From positions 1 to 16,137 of the forward strand of contig CAAFTS010000094.1 of the NCBI GenBank assembly GCA_900765975.1: DNA of 16,137 bases, written 5' to 3'. Below, piece after piece: positions 1 to 6,602 of this stretch. Below the pieces are notes generated by a model. The model did not search any database, was not told where the DNA came from, and worked only from the letters and a program-made list of their open reading frames with translations. This DNA comes from Lachnospiraceae bacterium. GTDB taxonomy: Bacteria; Bacillota; Clostridia; Lachnospirales; Lachnospiraceae. The position numbers were made by a program, and so were the translations under genes. Each line of letters starts with the position of its first letter. Position 1 is the first letter of the stretch.

Positions 1-9
1 AAGCCGCAT

Positions 10-41
10 AAAAACTGCCAGCAGATAATCTCTACTGGCAG
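10..41 (-). terminator. Putative intrinsic terminator reading leftward
   Basis: On the minus strand a 7-bp stem (CTGCCAG / CTGGCAG, loop of 13 nt) is followed directly by five Ts. This is a short but plausible Rho-independent terminator for transcripts leaving the BTAD regulator gene. It sits inside what I interpret as the end of an insertion sequence, so it may be part of the element, blocking transcription from outside, rather than the native terminator of the regulator. The long loop and short T-run make it only moderately convincing. Confidence 0.4.
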
Positions 42-63
42 GAAAAATTTATATTTTTTCAAT

Positions 64-88
64 TGTCTACTTGACGGGGTGCAGTTCA
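64..88 (-). mobile_element. Terminal inverted repeat resembling an IS3-family (IS150-type) end
   Basis: Read on the minus strand, this 25-nt block starts TGAACTGCACCCC and ends AAGTAGACA. That matches the general shape of IS3-family/IS150-group termini (TG at the outer tip, a CTG..CCCC core, AAGT.GACA at the inner end). The outer TG tip is at 88, so the element would extend left of 64 and off the window. No transposase is visible because only 63 bp of the putative element are present. The assignment rests on recalled IS-end shape, not on a match to a named element. Confidence 0.4.
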
Positions 89-109
89 CTTTAGTGCGAC
101 AGCCCCTTT
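89..109 (+). repeat. Half of a terminator-like inverted repeat, possibly split by an insertion
   Basis: GTGCGACAGCCCC (94-106) followed by TTT has the composition of the 3' arm of a strong intrinsic terminator, but the complementary arm (GGGGCTGTCGCAC) is absent upstream. Its place is taken by the putative IS end at 64-88. The simplest reading is that an element inserted in or near the hairpin loop and separated the arms. The missing arm would then lie beyond the left edge. This is inference. Confidence 0.3.
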
Positions 110-136
110 GCTTTCTATCTTCTTTCTATTTGCCTT

Positions 137-1360
137 CTACTCTCTATCAAATTGATAAAACGATTCACACTGAACTGCACTTACATGATATTGCACACCT
201 GTACGCTGACGCCCTGTGAGAAAGTTCGCATCTATTCTACGTTCAATAATCTTACAGTTTTCCAACGTAATATTAATAAGAAGAATCAGATATTGCCCTT
301 TCCCATAACGGTTAACTGCATCTCCATGACGAATTGACTTGCAAATCGCTTTTGCCAACCGATTAGAAAGTTCATCTAACTGTTCGCCATCCTTCATCGG
401 ATTCCCTTTACTGTCAACAACCGTGCAAAGCATCAGATATACGGACTGACCACCTCGCTCCATCATACGAGTTACCATCCTGTAGATTCCTCTGAACACA
501 GGATAAGAACATAAGTAACCGCCCTGTTTTTCATCATCCTCTATCAATTTCTTCTGAATCTTATCCAACATTCCCATCGGATGGATCATTTGATTTTCCA
601 TACGATCAAACATCTGCATTAACTTTTCTGACGGTTGGATTCCTCTTTCTTTGAAATAATAATCCACCGTATCCGCATACAGATTTTCCGCATCTTCAAA
701 CTTGCCTAGCCCGATCAGCGCTTCCATACTCAGACACTCCCAGTCTGCAAAAGGTGCGATACCGGAAGCGTAATCGCCCAGCCTCTTTAATCCCGTGTAA
801 TCTTCTTGCTCTCGCAATAGCTCTGCTGCCTTTTCTACACAATCATAAAACTGGTTCCGATACTTCCGCGCCTTTCCGGCAGCCCAGATTATACTGGCAT
901 ATCGCTCCATAAACTCGCCGGTATAACAACGACATGCTTCAATAAGCAATGCCAATCTTTCCTTTTTATCCTCTGTCTTTTCTGCAGCGTCATAGAGTTC
1001 TTCAAACTTTGTTGTATCCGCATCAATCGGAATTTCATCATTCCAATAAAAGACACCCTTCTCCAAACGAACATAATTCACATCTGGAAGTCCTGTCTTT
1101 TTCAATCGTTTCTTTGCATTATAAATGACACTCTGCATAGTATGATGAACATTTTTAATATCTCTGTCGCCAAACAACAACTCTTCCAAGTGTTCTCGAC
1201 TCACACCAGTTTTATGATAATACAACAAGATTTGCATCAAAAGTGTAAACTGCGTTTCACTTGTCTTCTTACCTAAAAGTGAATGTTCCCCATACATAAG
1301 CGAAAAATTCCCAAATAATTTTACTTTAAGCTTACAATCTTCTTTTCTGTTTGTTTCCAT
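137..1360 (-). CDS. BTAD-family transcriptional regulator with C-terminal degenerate GGDEF-like domain
   Basis: This is a likely DNA-binding transcription factor of 407 residues. Residues about 11-100 (LKVKLFGNFSL through the helix-rich SREHLEELLF and the wing) resemble the OmpR/SARP winged helix. Residues about 110-255 form the helical, TPR-like bacterial transcriptional activator domain. Residues about 290-400 resemble a GGDEF fold whose signature is degenerate: RYGKGQY (351-357) replaces RxGGDEF. An RxxD (RHGD, 344-347) lies at the spacing of the c-di-GMP inhibitory site. No cyclase activity is expected; ligand sensing is possible but inferred. The frame is open to an ATG at 1480, but that ATG overlaps a good -10 element (1479-1484) and has no ribosome binding site. 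The ATG at 1358-1360 has AGAGGG three bases upstream (short spacing) and gives the usual family N-terminus. The gene is divergent from the pilus operon, which is its plausible target. Confidence 0.85.
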   Translation of the reverse strand: METNRKEDCKLKVKLFGNFSLMYGEHSLLGKKTSETQFTLLMQILLYYHKTGVSREHLEELLFGDRDIKNVHHTMQSVIYNAKKRLKKTGLPDVNYVRLEKGVFYWNDEIPIDADTTKFEELYDAAEKTEDKKERLALLIEACRCYTGEFMERYASIIWAAGKARKYRNQFYDCVEKAAELLREQEDYTGLKRLGDYASGIAPFADWECLSMEALIGLGKFEDAENLYADTVDYYFKERGIQPSEKLMQMFDRMENQMIHPMGMLDKIQKKLIEDDEKQGGYLCSYPVFRGIYRMVTRMMERGGQSVYLMLCTVVDSKGNPMKDGEQLDELSNRLAKAICKSIRHGDAVNRYGKGQYLILLINITLENCKIIERRIDANFLTGRQRTGVQYHVSAVQCESFYQFDRE

Positions 1361-1363
1361 AAT

Positions 1364-1429
1364 CCCTCTTAAAATAAATCCCTCTTTTATCAGCTTTTTC
1401 TTGCAACCTCTTACTAAAATATATCCCTC
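1364..1429 (-). repeat. Imperfect direct repeat in the leader of the BTAD regulator gene
   Basis: On the plus strand CCCTCTTA-AAATAAATCCCTC (1364-1384) and ACCTCTTACTAAAATATATCCCTC (1406-1429) are near-copies, differing by a 2-3 nt indel and a few substitutions, with starts about 42 bp apart. Each copy has a GAGG-type heptamer at both ends when read on the minus strand. SARP/BTAD regulators often bind direct repeats, so an autoregulatory operator is one possibility. A simple tandem duplication is another, since the copy nearest the gene also supplies the ribosome binding site. Confidence 0.4.
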
Positions 1430-1478
1430 ATTTAAACTATATAACAAAAAAGAGGATTTGTCTTCAAAAAAGGCGCAC

Positions 1479-1508
1479 ATTTTAAAAATTTTGTAGAAAA
1501 TTTTTCAA
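1479..1508 (-). promoter_or_regulatory. Sigma-A-type promoter of the BTAD regulator gene
   Basis: The minus strand has TTGAAA (1503-1508), an 18-bp spacer and TAAAAT (1479-1484), predicting transcription from about 1472. This leaves a leader of roughly 110 nt before the ATG at 1360. It argues against the longer reading frame, whose ATG lies inside the -10 hexamer. Confidence 0.5.
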
Positions 1509-1577
1509 AAACATTATGTTTTTAAAATTAAAAAAGCGCATTTCATGGGAAATAACTCTAGATTTTCGAATTGTCTG

Positions 1578-1586
1578 TGCTATAAT
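1578..1586 (+). promoter_or_regulatory. Extended -10 promoter of the pilus-like operon
   Basis: TGCTATAAT is a perfect extended -10 element (TGn followed by TATAAT at 1581-1586). No good -35 hexamer is visible at the expected spacing (around 1558-1564), which is typical of extended -10 promoters and of promoters needing an activator. Transcription would begin near 1593, giving a leader of about 118 nt before the lipoprotein gene. Confidence 0.55.
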
Positions 1587-1601
1587 ATAGTAAATTCTTG
1601 A

Positions 1602-1640
1602 TATAGAGGTTATGTTTCGGGAAACTTAATTCTTTCTATA
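1602..1640 (+). promoter_or_regulatory. Imperfect hairpin in the 5' leader of the pilus-like operon
   Basis: Outer arms TATAGA (1602-1607) and TCTATA (1635-1640) pair perfectly. The inner stem GTTT-CGGG-AAAC (1614-1625) pairs around a 4-nt loop, with G-U pairs, a mismatch and a small bulge between them. It starts only about ten bases after the predicted transcription start, so it could be a stabilising 5' structure or a regulator site. No T-run follows, so it is not a terminator. It lacks the conserved core of known c-di-GMP riboswitches. Confidence 0.35.
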
Positions 1641-1709
1641 GTCATACAAAGAAATATCTTCCCAGAGCATTACAGCAGCAAAAATAAATAATTTGAGGAG
1701 GTTGTAAAT

Positions 1710-2639
1710 ATGCATAAAAGAATACACTTAATATCTGTATTTTTTCTAATATTTGCAGCCTCTCTTTTTATTGGATGCACTGACAAAAGTAGCTCAGCTT
1801 CTTCTAAAAATCATACAGAAGAACGCCGTGTCACCGCTTCAGACATCTTAGTTCCGGCATCATCCGGTTCAGAAGTTTTTGGAAATGATATTGTTTCTAT
1901 TGACACATCTAACAAGTCTGATGGCTATATAATGATTTCTTATACCGGAAGCGTTGAAAAAGTAAAACTACAGATTACAGCACCGGATAATACTGTATAC
2001 AGCTACAATCTAAGACCAGGAAACTACGAAACCTTTCCACTCTCCGGCGGAGACGGAACCTATTTGATCAGTGTGTTAGAAAACGTAAATGACACAATGT
2101 ACGCCATGTCATTTTCCCAGGAAATCACTGTCACACTATCTGACGAATTCAGACCTTTCCTTTATCCAAATCAATACGTCTGGTTTACACCGGATAGCCA
2201 GGCAGTTGCTCTCGGAAAAGAAATTTCCGAAAACTCCTCCAATGATTTGGACTATGTAGAACAGATTTATCGTTACGTGATCGAACATATTACATATGAT
2301 GATGACCTTGCCGCAAATGTTCAGTCCGGCTATCTGCCGGATGTGGACAAGACCTTATCATCCGGAACCGGCATCTGTTTTGACTATGCATCGCTGATGG
2401 CTTCACTTTTACGCTCCCAGAATATTCCTACCAAACTGGTAGTCGGCTATTCCGGAGATGCTTATCATGCATGGATCAGCGTCTATCTCAAAGAAATCGG
2501 TTGGGTCAATGACATCATCGAATTTGACGGCAAAAGCTGGTCCCTCATGGATCCAACACTTGCCGCAAACAATAGCAACTCCTCCGTCGGGAAATATATC
2601 GGTGACGGAAGCAACTATATTGTGAAATATTCTTACTAA
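1710..2639 (+). CDS. Transglutaminase-like domain lipoprotein
   Basis: This is a secreted, membrane-anchored protein of 309 residues. A short basic N-terminus and hydrophobic stretch (residues 7-22) end at LFIGC, so C23 is the likely lipidated cysteine. A low-complexity Ser-rich linker follows. Residues about 60-145 look like a beta-rich extracellular domain. Residues about 180-285 carry the transglutaminase/papain-like core: GICFDYA with C223, AYHAW with H253 and MDPT with D281, the expected Cys-His-Asp triad in order. Family members act as transglutaminases, proteases or peptidoglycan-linked hydrolases; the substrate here is unknown. The start has a GAGGAGG ribosome binding site. It is the first gene of the operon, 18 nt before the PilC-like gene. 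Its placement suggests processing, crosslinking or wall anchoring of the pilus-like fibre, which is inference. Confidence 0.85.
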   Translation: MHKRIHLISVFFLIFAASLFIGCTDKSSSASSKNHTEERRVTASDILVPASSGSEVFGNDIVSIDTSNKSDGYIMISYTGSVEKVKLQITAPDNTVYSYNLRPGNYETFPLSGGDGTYLISVLENVNDTMYAMSFSQEITVTLSDEFRPFLYPNQYVWFTPDSQAVALGKEISENSSNDLDYVEQIYRYVIEHITYDDDLAANVQSGYLPDVDKTLSSGTGICFDYASLMASLLRSQNIPTKLVVGYSGDAYHAWISVYLKEIGWVNDIIEFDGKSWSLMDPTLAANNSNSSVGKYIGDGSNYIVKYSY

Positions 2640-2657
2640 ACAGGAGGGAACCTTACT

Positions 2658-3692
2658 ATGAAACCTTTTTCCAATCTGGAACTATCTTCTTTCTGCGGAC
2701 AGACTGCCTTGATTTTAAAATCCGGTATCTCTGCCATGGAAGGACTTTCAATGATGTTAGAAGATTCAACATCCAATGACGAAAAGGAAATTCTGACTCT
2801 GCTCTATGATAAGATGATGGAAACCGGAAGCCTGCATCAGGCACTAGAATCAGCAGATATATTTCCTTCCTATATGCTACACATGAGCGAAATTGGCGAA
2901 GAGACCGGAACACTGGATGAAGTCATGGAATCTCTGGCCAATCACTACGAACGAGAAGACGCGATCAGCAAAATGATTCGAAATTCCATTACTTATCCTA
3001 TGATCATGACCGGTTTGATGGCAGTTGTCGTAATCGTACTTTTAGTAAAAGTAATGCCCATTTTTAATCAGGTATTTATCCAGCTAGGCACTGAGATGAC
3101 CGGATTTTCCCGCGTATTGATGAATATCGGAAACGTAATCAACACCTATTCCGTTGTATTTATTGTTCTGTTACTCCTGATCGTAGCTTTATTTTTCTAT
3201 GGAACACGTACAATTTCCGGTAAAAACTTCTTCCGCAGAATCGGGTACAAACTAAAATTCACGAAAAAAGTGCACGAAGAGATCGCCTCCTGCCGCTTTG
3301 CCAGCGGAATGGCGCTTACATTAAGCAGCGGACTCAACCCGGAGCGCAGTATGGAGCTTGTCACCGCGCTGAACGAAGACCCTGTTTTCCAGAAGAAAAT
3401 AGAAGCATGCCGTACGGGACTTGACGAGGGCAAAGACCTTAATGAAGCTCTCCTGACATCCGGGATTTTCTCCGGAGTATATGCCCGTATGGTTTCCATC
3501 GGTTCCAAAACCGGCTCTCTGGACCAGGTCATGGACGAAATCGCAGAACTCTATCAGTCCGAGATTGATACTCGCATGAACAATCTGCTGGCTATTCTCG
3601 AACCCACACTTGTTGTTCTGCTGTCTCTGATTGTCGGGGTCATCCTGTTGTCAGTTATGCTGCCGCTTATGGGGATCATGTCAAGCTTATAA
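2658..3692 (+). CDS. pilC: Type IV pilus / type II secretion inner-membrane platform protein (PilC/GspF family)
   Basis: This 344-residue polytopic membrane protein is the assembly platform on which the cytoplasmic ATPase acts. The family has two homologous cytoplasmic halves, seen here as the repeated signature SEIGEETGTLDEVM (77-90) and VSIGSKTGSLDQVM (279-292). Three membrane segments are visible, at about 114-134, 164-182 and 313-337, the usual T2SF topology. It is shorter than typical PilC (about 400 residues) because the N-terminal cytoplasmic extension is largely absent. An AGGAGG site lies upstream at a good distance. It follows the lipoprotein gene by 18 nt and precedes the small pilin-like genes, consistent with one transcript. 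Assignment to the family is firm; which ATPase it partners is not, since only a PilT-type motor is encoded here. Confidence 0.9.
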   Translation: MKPFSNLELSSFCGQTALILKSGISAMEGLSMMLEDSTSNDEKEILTLLYDKMMETGSLHQALESADIFPSYMLHMSEIGEETGTLDEVMESLANHYEREDAISKMIRNSITYPMIMTGLMAVVVIVLLVKVMPIFNQVFIQLGTEMTGFSRVLMNIGNVINTYSVVFIVLLLLIVALFFYGTRTISGKNFFRRIGYKLKFTKKVHEEIASCRFASGMALTLSSGLNPERSMELVTALNEDPVFQKKIEACRTGLDEGKDLNEALLTSGIFSGVYARMVSIGSKTGSLDQVMDEIAELYQSEIDTRMNNLLAILEPTLVVLLSLIVGVILLSVMLPLMGIMSSL

Positions 3693-3721
3693 GAAATCAA
3701 GTATAAAAAAGGAGTTTCACT

Positions 3722-4060
3722 ATGACCGGAAATCGTTTTGGATATAAAAGGCAACCACATCCAGCCTCCAGGATCATACTCTCGCTCAGTGCATTTTTAT
3801 TGATTCTCTTCCTCTTTTTACAGGGAATCAACTCCCTGTCCTCCGATACCCGGCAGCGACAGAAGGAAAGCCTTGAAAATGCAATTATGCGGGATATCAC
3901 CTACTGTTATACAATGGAAGGAAGTTACCCGGAAAGTCTGGAGTATCTAAAGGAGCGCTATGGCCTTACATACGATGAAGACTTATTCTTTGTAGATTAT
4001 CGTGTATCCGGCTCAAATATCCGTCCGGAAGTCACCATCATAGAAAGGAGTAAGAACTGA
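3722..4060 (+). CDS. Small single-pass pilin-like protein of the pilus operon
   Basis: This protein of 112 residues has a basic N-terminus, one membrane helix (about 17-37) and a small outer domain. The outer part contains AIMRDITYCYTMEGSYPESLEYL and later FFVDY and GSN. The YxxEGxYPxSLxYL pattern is reminiscent of the first helix-turn of pseudopilins and is shared, as I recall, with small proteins in similar Lachnospiraceae clusters. No consensus prepilin cleavage site (G/A/S before FxxxE) is visible, so it may stay as an uncleaved membrane protein. AAAGGAG seven bases upstream supports the start. It lies 29 nt after the PilC-like gene and 2 nt before the next gene. Function as a minor pilin or assembly factor is inferred from context. 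Confidence 0.75.
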   Translation: MTGNRFGYKRQPHPASRIILSLSAFLLILFLFLQGINSLSSDTRQRQKESLENAIMRDITYCYTMEGSYPESLEYLKERYGLTYDEDLFFVDYRVSGSNIRPEVTIIERSKN

Positions 4061-4062
4061 TT

Positions 4063-4551
4063 ATGAAGTTTCGCACCAGGCAGAAACATATCATTGATTT
4101 TATTTTTCCGGTAGCGTTGTTTTTTGTCTTTGCTCTATGTGCGCTGACGGTACTTCTTCTGTCAGCCCGGATTTATCAATCGACAACGGACAGCTCCTCA
4201 CGCAATTACACTGCCCGTACCGGTTTGTCTTACGTCAGTGAAAAAATCCATCAAAATGATACTGACGGTCAGATTCAAATCGGAACGTTCAACGGACAGG
4301 ATGCTTTGATCCTTACACAGACCGTTGAAGACAACGCTTATCAGACTTATATCTACGCTTATAAGGGGGAATTGAAGGAATTATTCCTTAAGGAAAATAC
4401 AGCGGCAGATCTTTCTGCCGGTACAACAATTCTTGAAATCCAGGATTTTTCTATGGAGCAGAGTGCAAAGAACCTGCTGCATTTTAGCTGTACCGACACA
4501 AATGGTAAGACAGCCTCTATCGTTGTATCGATACGGAGCAGTGCAGAATAA
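4063..4551 (+). CDS. DUF4860-like membrane-anchored protein
   Basis: This 162-residue protein has one membrane helix (about 11-35) followed by a predicted beta-rich outer domain. The segment after the helix (ARTGLSYVSEKIHQND, GTFNGQDALIL, then repeated strands) resembles the DUF4860 family I recall from Lachnospiraceae pilus-like clusters; that match is from memory. The overall shape, an N-terminal helix plus a Thr/Ser-rich beta domain with TYIYAY and ILEIQDF strands, resembles a GspJ-type minor pseudopilin, but no FxxxE prepilin motif is present. Its ribosome binding site (GAAAGGAG) lies within the end of the preceding gene, 2 nt away, indicating translational coupling. Function is unknown beyond membership in the machine. 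Confidence 0.75.
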   Translation: MKFRTRQKHIIDFIFPVALFFVFALCALTVLLLSARIYQSTTDSSSRNYTARTGLSYVSEKIHQNDTDGQIQIGTFNGQDALILTQTVEDNAYQTYIYAYKGELKELFLKENTAADLSAGTTILEIQDFSMEQSAKNLLHFSCTDTNGKTASIVVSIRSSAE

Positions 4552-4590
4552 GACACGAAAAATCATATTATATGAAAGGATTTTGTTTCT

Positions 4591-5034
4591 ATGAAAGTCA
4601 AAAACAGACCACGTTCATCCAGTTTATTTTTAATGGAACTCATTCTTGCAATTCTGTTTTTTTCCGTTGCAAGCGCTGTTTGTGTACAGATTTTTGTCAA
4701 ATCCCATCTCATAAGCCGTCAATCCGAAGAACTCAGTCAGGCAGTCACCCTTTGTACGAACAGTGCAGAAATATTTGCCGCATCGGACGACCCGGTTTCC
4801 GGAACAACTCATACCTATTATGATGAGGAGTTTGCCCTTTGCAAACAGACCAAAGCATCCTATGTGCAGACAATTCACATTTATACTGATGAAACACAAG
4901 GCGATGGGGATCTTATCTGTGCTGACATTTCACTGGATACAATCACAAATTCTGATGACCACACGCAGAAGGAAATTTATACGCTGCATACCGCCCGTCA
5001 TCTAGCAAGGAGGACCGGTTATGAAAAAAACTAA
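4591..5034 (+). CDS. Prepilin-like minor pilin with recognisable FxxxE-type motif
   Basis: This 147-residue protein has a type IV prepilin-like N-terminus: a short positively charged leader (residues 1-11, ending RSSS), then LFLMELILAILFF. Cleavage after S11 would place E16 at mature position +5, the hallmark glutamate of type IV pilins. The membrane helix runs to about residue 32. Ser at -1 instead of Gly is unusual, so processing by a prepilin peptidase is likely but not certain. The outer domain (about 40-147) has no motif I recognise; it holds two cysteines (C55, C84) that could pair. GAAAGGA about ten bases upstream is the ribosome binding site, and an out-of-frame ATG at 4572 is ignored. 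It overlaps the next gene by 14 nt. Confidence 0.8.
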   Translation: MKVKNRPRSSSLFLMELILAILFFSVASAVCVQIFVKSHLISRQSEELSQAVTLCTNSAEIFAASDDPVSGTTHTYYDEEFALCKQTKASYVQTIHIYTDETQGDGDLICADISLDTITNSDDHTQKEIYTLHTARHLARRTGYEKN

Positions 5035-5533
5035 ACAGCAATCCTCCTTTATGAATATGGGCACTTCCCTGTTATTAGTTATTTTTCTTGTGCTGACGCT
5101 TGTAACCTTCGCAGTCCTTTCCTTAAGCAGCGCTAAGAGCGATTATAACCTCAGTGCAAAGCTGGCGAAACATAAAACAGAATACTACGATGCCTCTGCC
5201 AAAGCAGAAGCGGTTCTCTCTGAAATTGATGAAAAACTGGAAACACTTGCACAGGAATCTCATAACGACACCACATCCTATTATGCAGCCGCAGGAGAAC
5301 AGTTCGATCAAGCATCCTTACAGGATACACTTCTCCACTGCGATATCACGCCGGAGGACGCTTTGATTTCCTATACGATCCCAATGTCTGACAGCCAGGC
5401 GCTGCAGGTTGTATTGCATATTACAGATTATACACAAAATGATACCTATTACACGATCCAGACCTGGCAAGTAATTTCTACTGATTCCTGGGAAGGAGAT
5501 CAAACAATTCAACTTTTACCAATGGAGGAATAA
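5021..5533 (+). CDS. Small single-pass membrane protein, PilX-like in layout
   Basis: This 170-residue protein starts with a short basic segment, then one membrane helix (about 14-37, TSLLLVIFLVLTLVTF), then a charged helical stretch (about 38-80, SAKSDYNLSAKLAKHKTEYYDASAKAE split by no breaks) and a beta-rich C-terminal part. A long N-terminal helix continuing past the membrane is typical of pilin-like proteins such as PilX/GspK. There is no Glu at +5 and no clear leader peptidase site. The start is set by AAGGAGG seven bases upstream, inside the end of the preceding gene, so the two are coupled. Similar proteins sit beside DUF4860 genes in related gut Clostridia, as I recall. A role in pilus assembly is inferred from context. 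Confidence 0.75.
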   Translation: MKKTKQQSSFMNMGTSLLLVIFLVLTLVTFAVLSLSSAKSDYNLSAKLAKHKTEYYDASAKAEAVLSEIDEKLETLAQESHNDTTSYYAAAGEQFDQASLQDTLLHCDITPEDALISYTIPMSDSQALQVVLHITDYTQNDTYYTIQTWQVISTDSWEGDQTIQLLPMEE

Positions 5534-5536
5534 CTG

Positions 5537-6592
5537 ATGCATCTGAATGACATTTTAAAACAAGCAATCGAAGAACACGCATCCGACGTCTTTATCGTAG
5601 CCGGTCTTCCTGTTTCTTTTCGAAAGAACGGTATGATTTCACAACTCAATGACCAGCGTCTTCTTCCACATGATACAGAAGAACTACTGACCGAAATCTA
5701 CACGCAGGCAGAACAGCGGAAAATGGATGGACTGCACCAAAAAGGAGACGACGACTTTTCCTTTGCGATTCCAGGTCTGTCACGATTCCGCGTAAGTGCA
5801 TATAAACAGCGTGGCGCCTTATCAGCAGTTATCCGTATTATCACGTTTGATCTTCCGCATATCGAAGAATTGGGACTTCCGGACTATGTCATTCATTTGG
5901 CAGACAGTGGAAAAGGAATGGTACTGGTTACCGGACCTGCCGGCAGTGGAAAATCCACCACTCTTGCCTGCATGATCGATCAAATTAACCGAACCCAACA
6001 AAAACACATCATCACACTGGAAGATCCTCTGGAATTTTTACATCGACACAACCATAGCATCGTCAGTCAGCGTGAAATCAACGTAGATACCGAAAACTAC
6101 GTTACCGCACTACGTGCAGCACTTCGTCAAAGCCCGGATGTGATCCTACTTGGTGAAATGCGGGACTACGAAACGATCAACGTCGCAATGACAGCCGCAG
6201 AAACCGGACACCTGCTCCTATCCACACTTCATACGATCGGAGCCGCCAATACAATTGACCGTATCATTGATGTTTTTCCGGCCAATCAGCAACGACAGAT
6301 TGCCGTACAACTTTCTATGGTGCTCAACGCAGTCGTTTCTCAACAACTGGTCCCAACTGTTGATGGAAAAGTCGTTCCTGCCCTAGAAGTGATGACCGTA
6401 ACGTCTGCGATCCGCAACATGATACGCGATAATAAAGTCCATCAAATCGATGGCCTCTTATACTCTTCAGCAAAAGAAGACATGATCTCGATGGACTCCA
6501 GTTTGCTAAATCTCTGCAGACAAGGAACCATCAGCAAAGATACAGCGCTCAAATATGCAACTAATCCAGAAATGCTGGTCAAAAAAATATAA
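5537..6592 (+). CDS. pilT: PilT-type retraction ATPase of type IV pili
   Basis: This cytoplasmic hexameric ATPase of the secretion/retraction superfamily has 351 residues, close to classical PilT. All key motifs are present: Walker A GPAGSGKST (133-141), Asp box ITLEDPLEF (159-167), Walker B DVILLGEMRD (201-210) and His box STLHTIGAANTIDRII (229-244). The C-terminal AIRNMIRDNKVHQI (291-304) matches the AIRNLIREGK motif typical of PilT rather than PilB/GspE. The PilT-type N-terminal domain (SDVFIVAGLPVSFRKNG) is intact, and there is no long GspE/PilB N-terminal extension or zinc-binding cysteine motif. GGAGG eight bases upstream, within the end of the preceding gene, gives tight coupling. It is the last gene of the operon. 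Since no extension ATPase is encoded here, it may be the only motor or may pair with one elsewhere. Confidence 0.95.
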   Translation: MHLNDILKQAIEEHASDVFIVAGLPVSFRKNGMISQLNDQRLLPHDTEELLTEIYTQAEQRKMDGLHQKGDDDFSFAIPGLSRFRVSAYKQRGALSAVIRIITFDLPHIEELGLPDYVIHLADSGKGMVLVTGPAGSGKSTTLACMIDQINRTQQKHIITLEDPLEFLHRHNHSIVSQREINVDTENYVTALRAALRQSPDVILLGEMRDYETINVAMTAAETGHLLLSTLHTIGAANTIDRIIDVFPANQQRQIAVQLSMVLNAVVSQQLVPTVDGKVVPALEVMTVTSAIRNMIRDNKVHQIDGLLYSSAKEDMISMDSSLLNLCRQGTISKDTALKYATNPEMLVKKI

Positions 6593-6602
6593 CCTGCACC
6601 TC

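Larger units (their letters stand above)
1361..1709. other. Divergent regulatory intergenic region
   Basis: This 349-bp gap separates the BTAD regulator from the pilus-like operon. It is very A+T-rich between 1480 and 1560. It holds a promoter on each strand, an imperfect duplication in the regulator leader (1364-1384 and 1406-1429), a long imperfect hairpin in the pilus leader (1602-1640), and the AGGAGG ribosome binding site of the lipoprotein gene just before 1710. I see no convincing small gene in it and no match to the conserved core of c-di-GMP riboswitches. Confidence 0.7.

Noticed and set aside
1361..1480. Longer start at 1480 for the BTAD regulator (447 residues)
   Set aside because: No ribosome binding site precedes it, the ATG overlaps a good -10 hexamer, and the extra 40 residues come from a duplicated A+T-rich leader. 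The ATG at 1360 gives the usual family N-terminus.
1593..1709. c-di-GMP riboswitch in the pilus operon leader
   Set aside because: The conserved core of class I (GEMM) and the class II layout are not visible. Only an A+T-rich imperfect hairpin is present.
5537..6592. Assignment of the ATPase as PilB/GspE (extension type)
   Set aside because: The length, the lack of the N-terminal extension and zinc-binding cysteines, and the AIRNMIRDNK motif all point to PilT.
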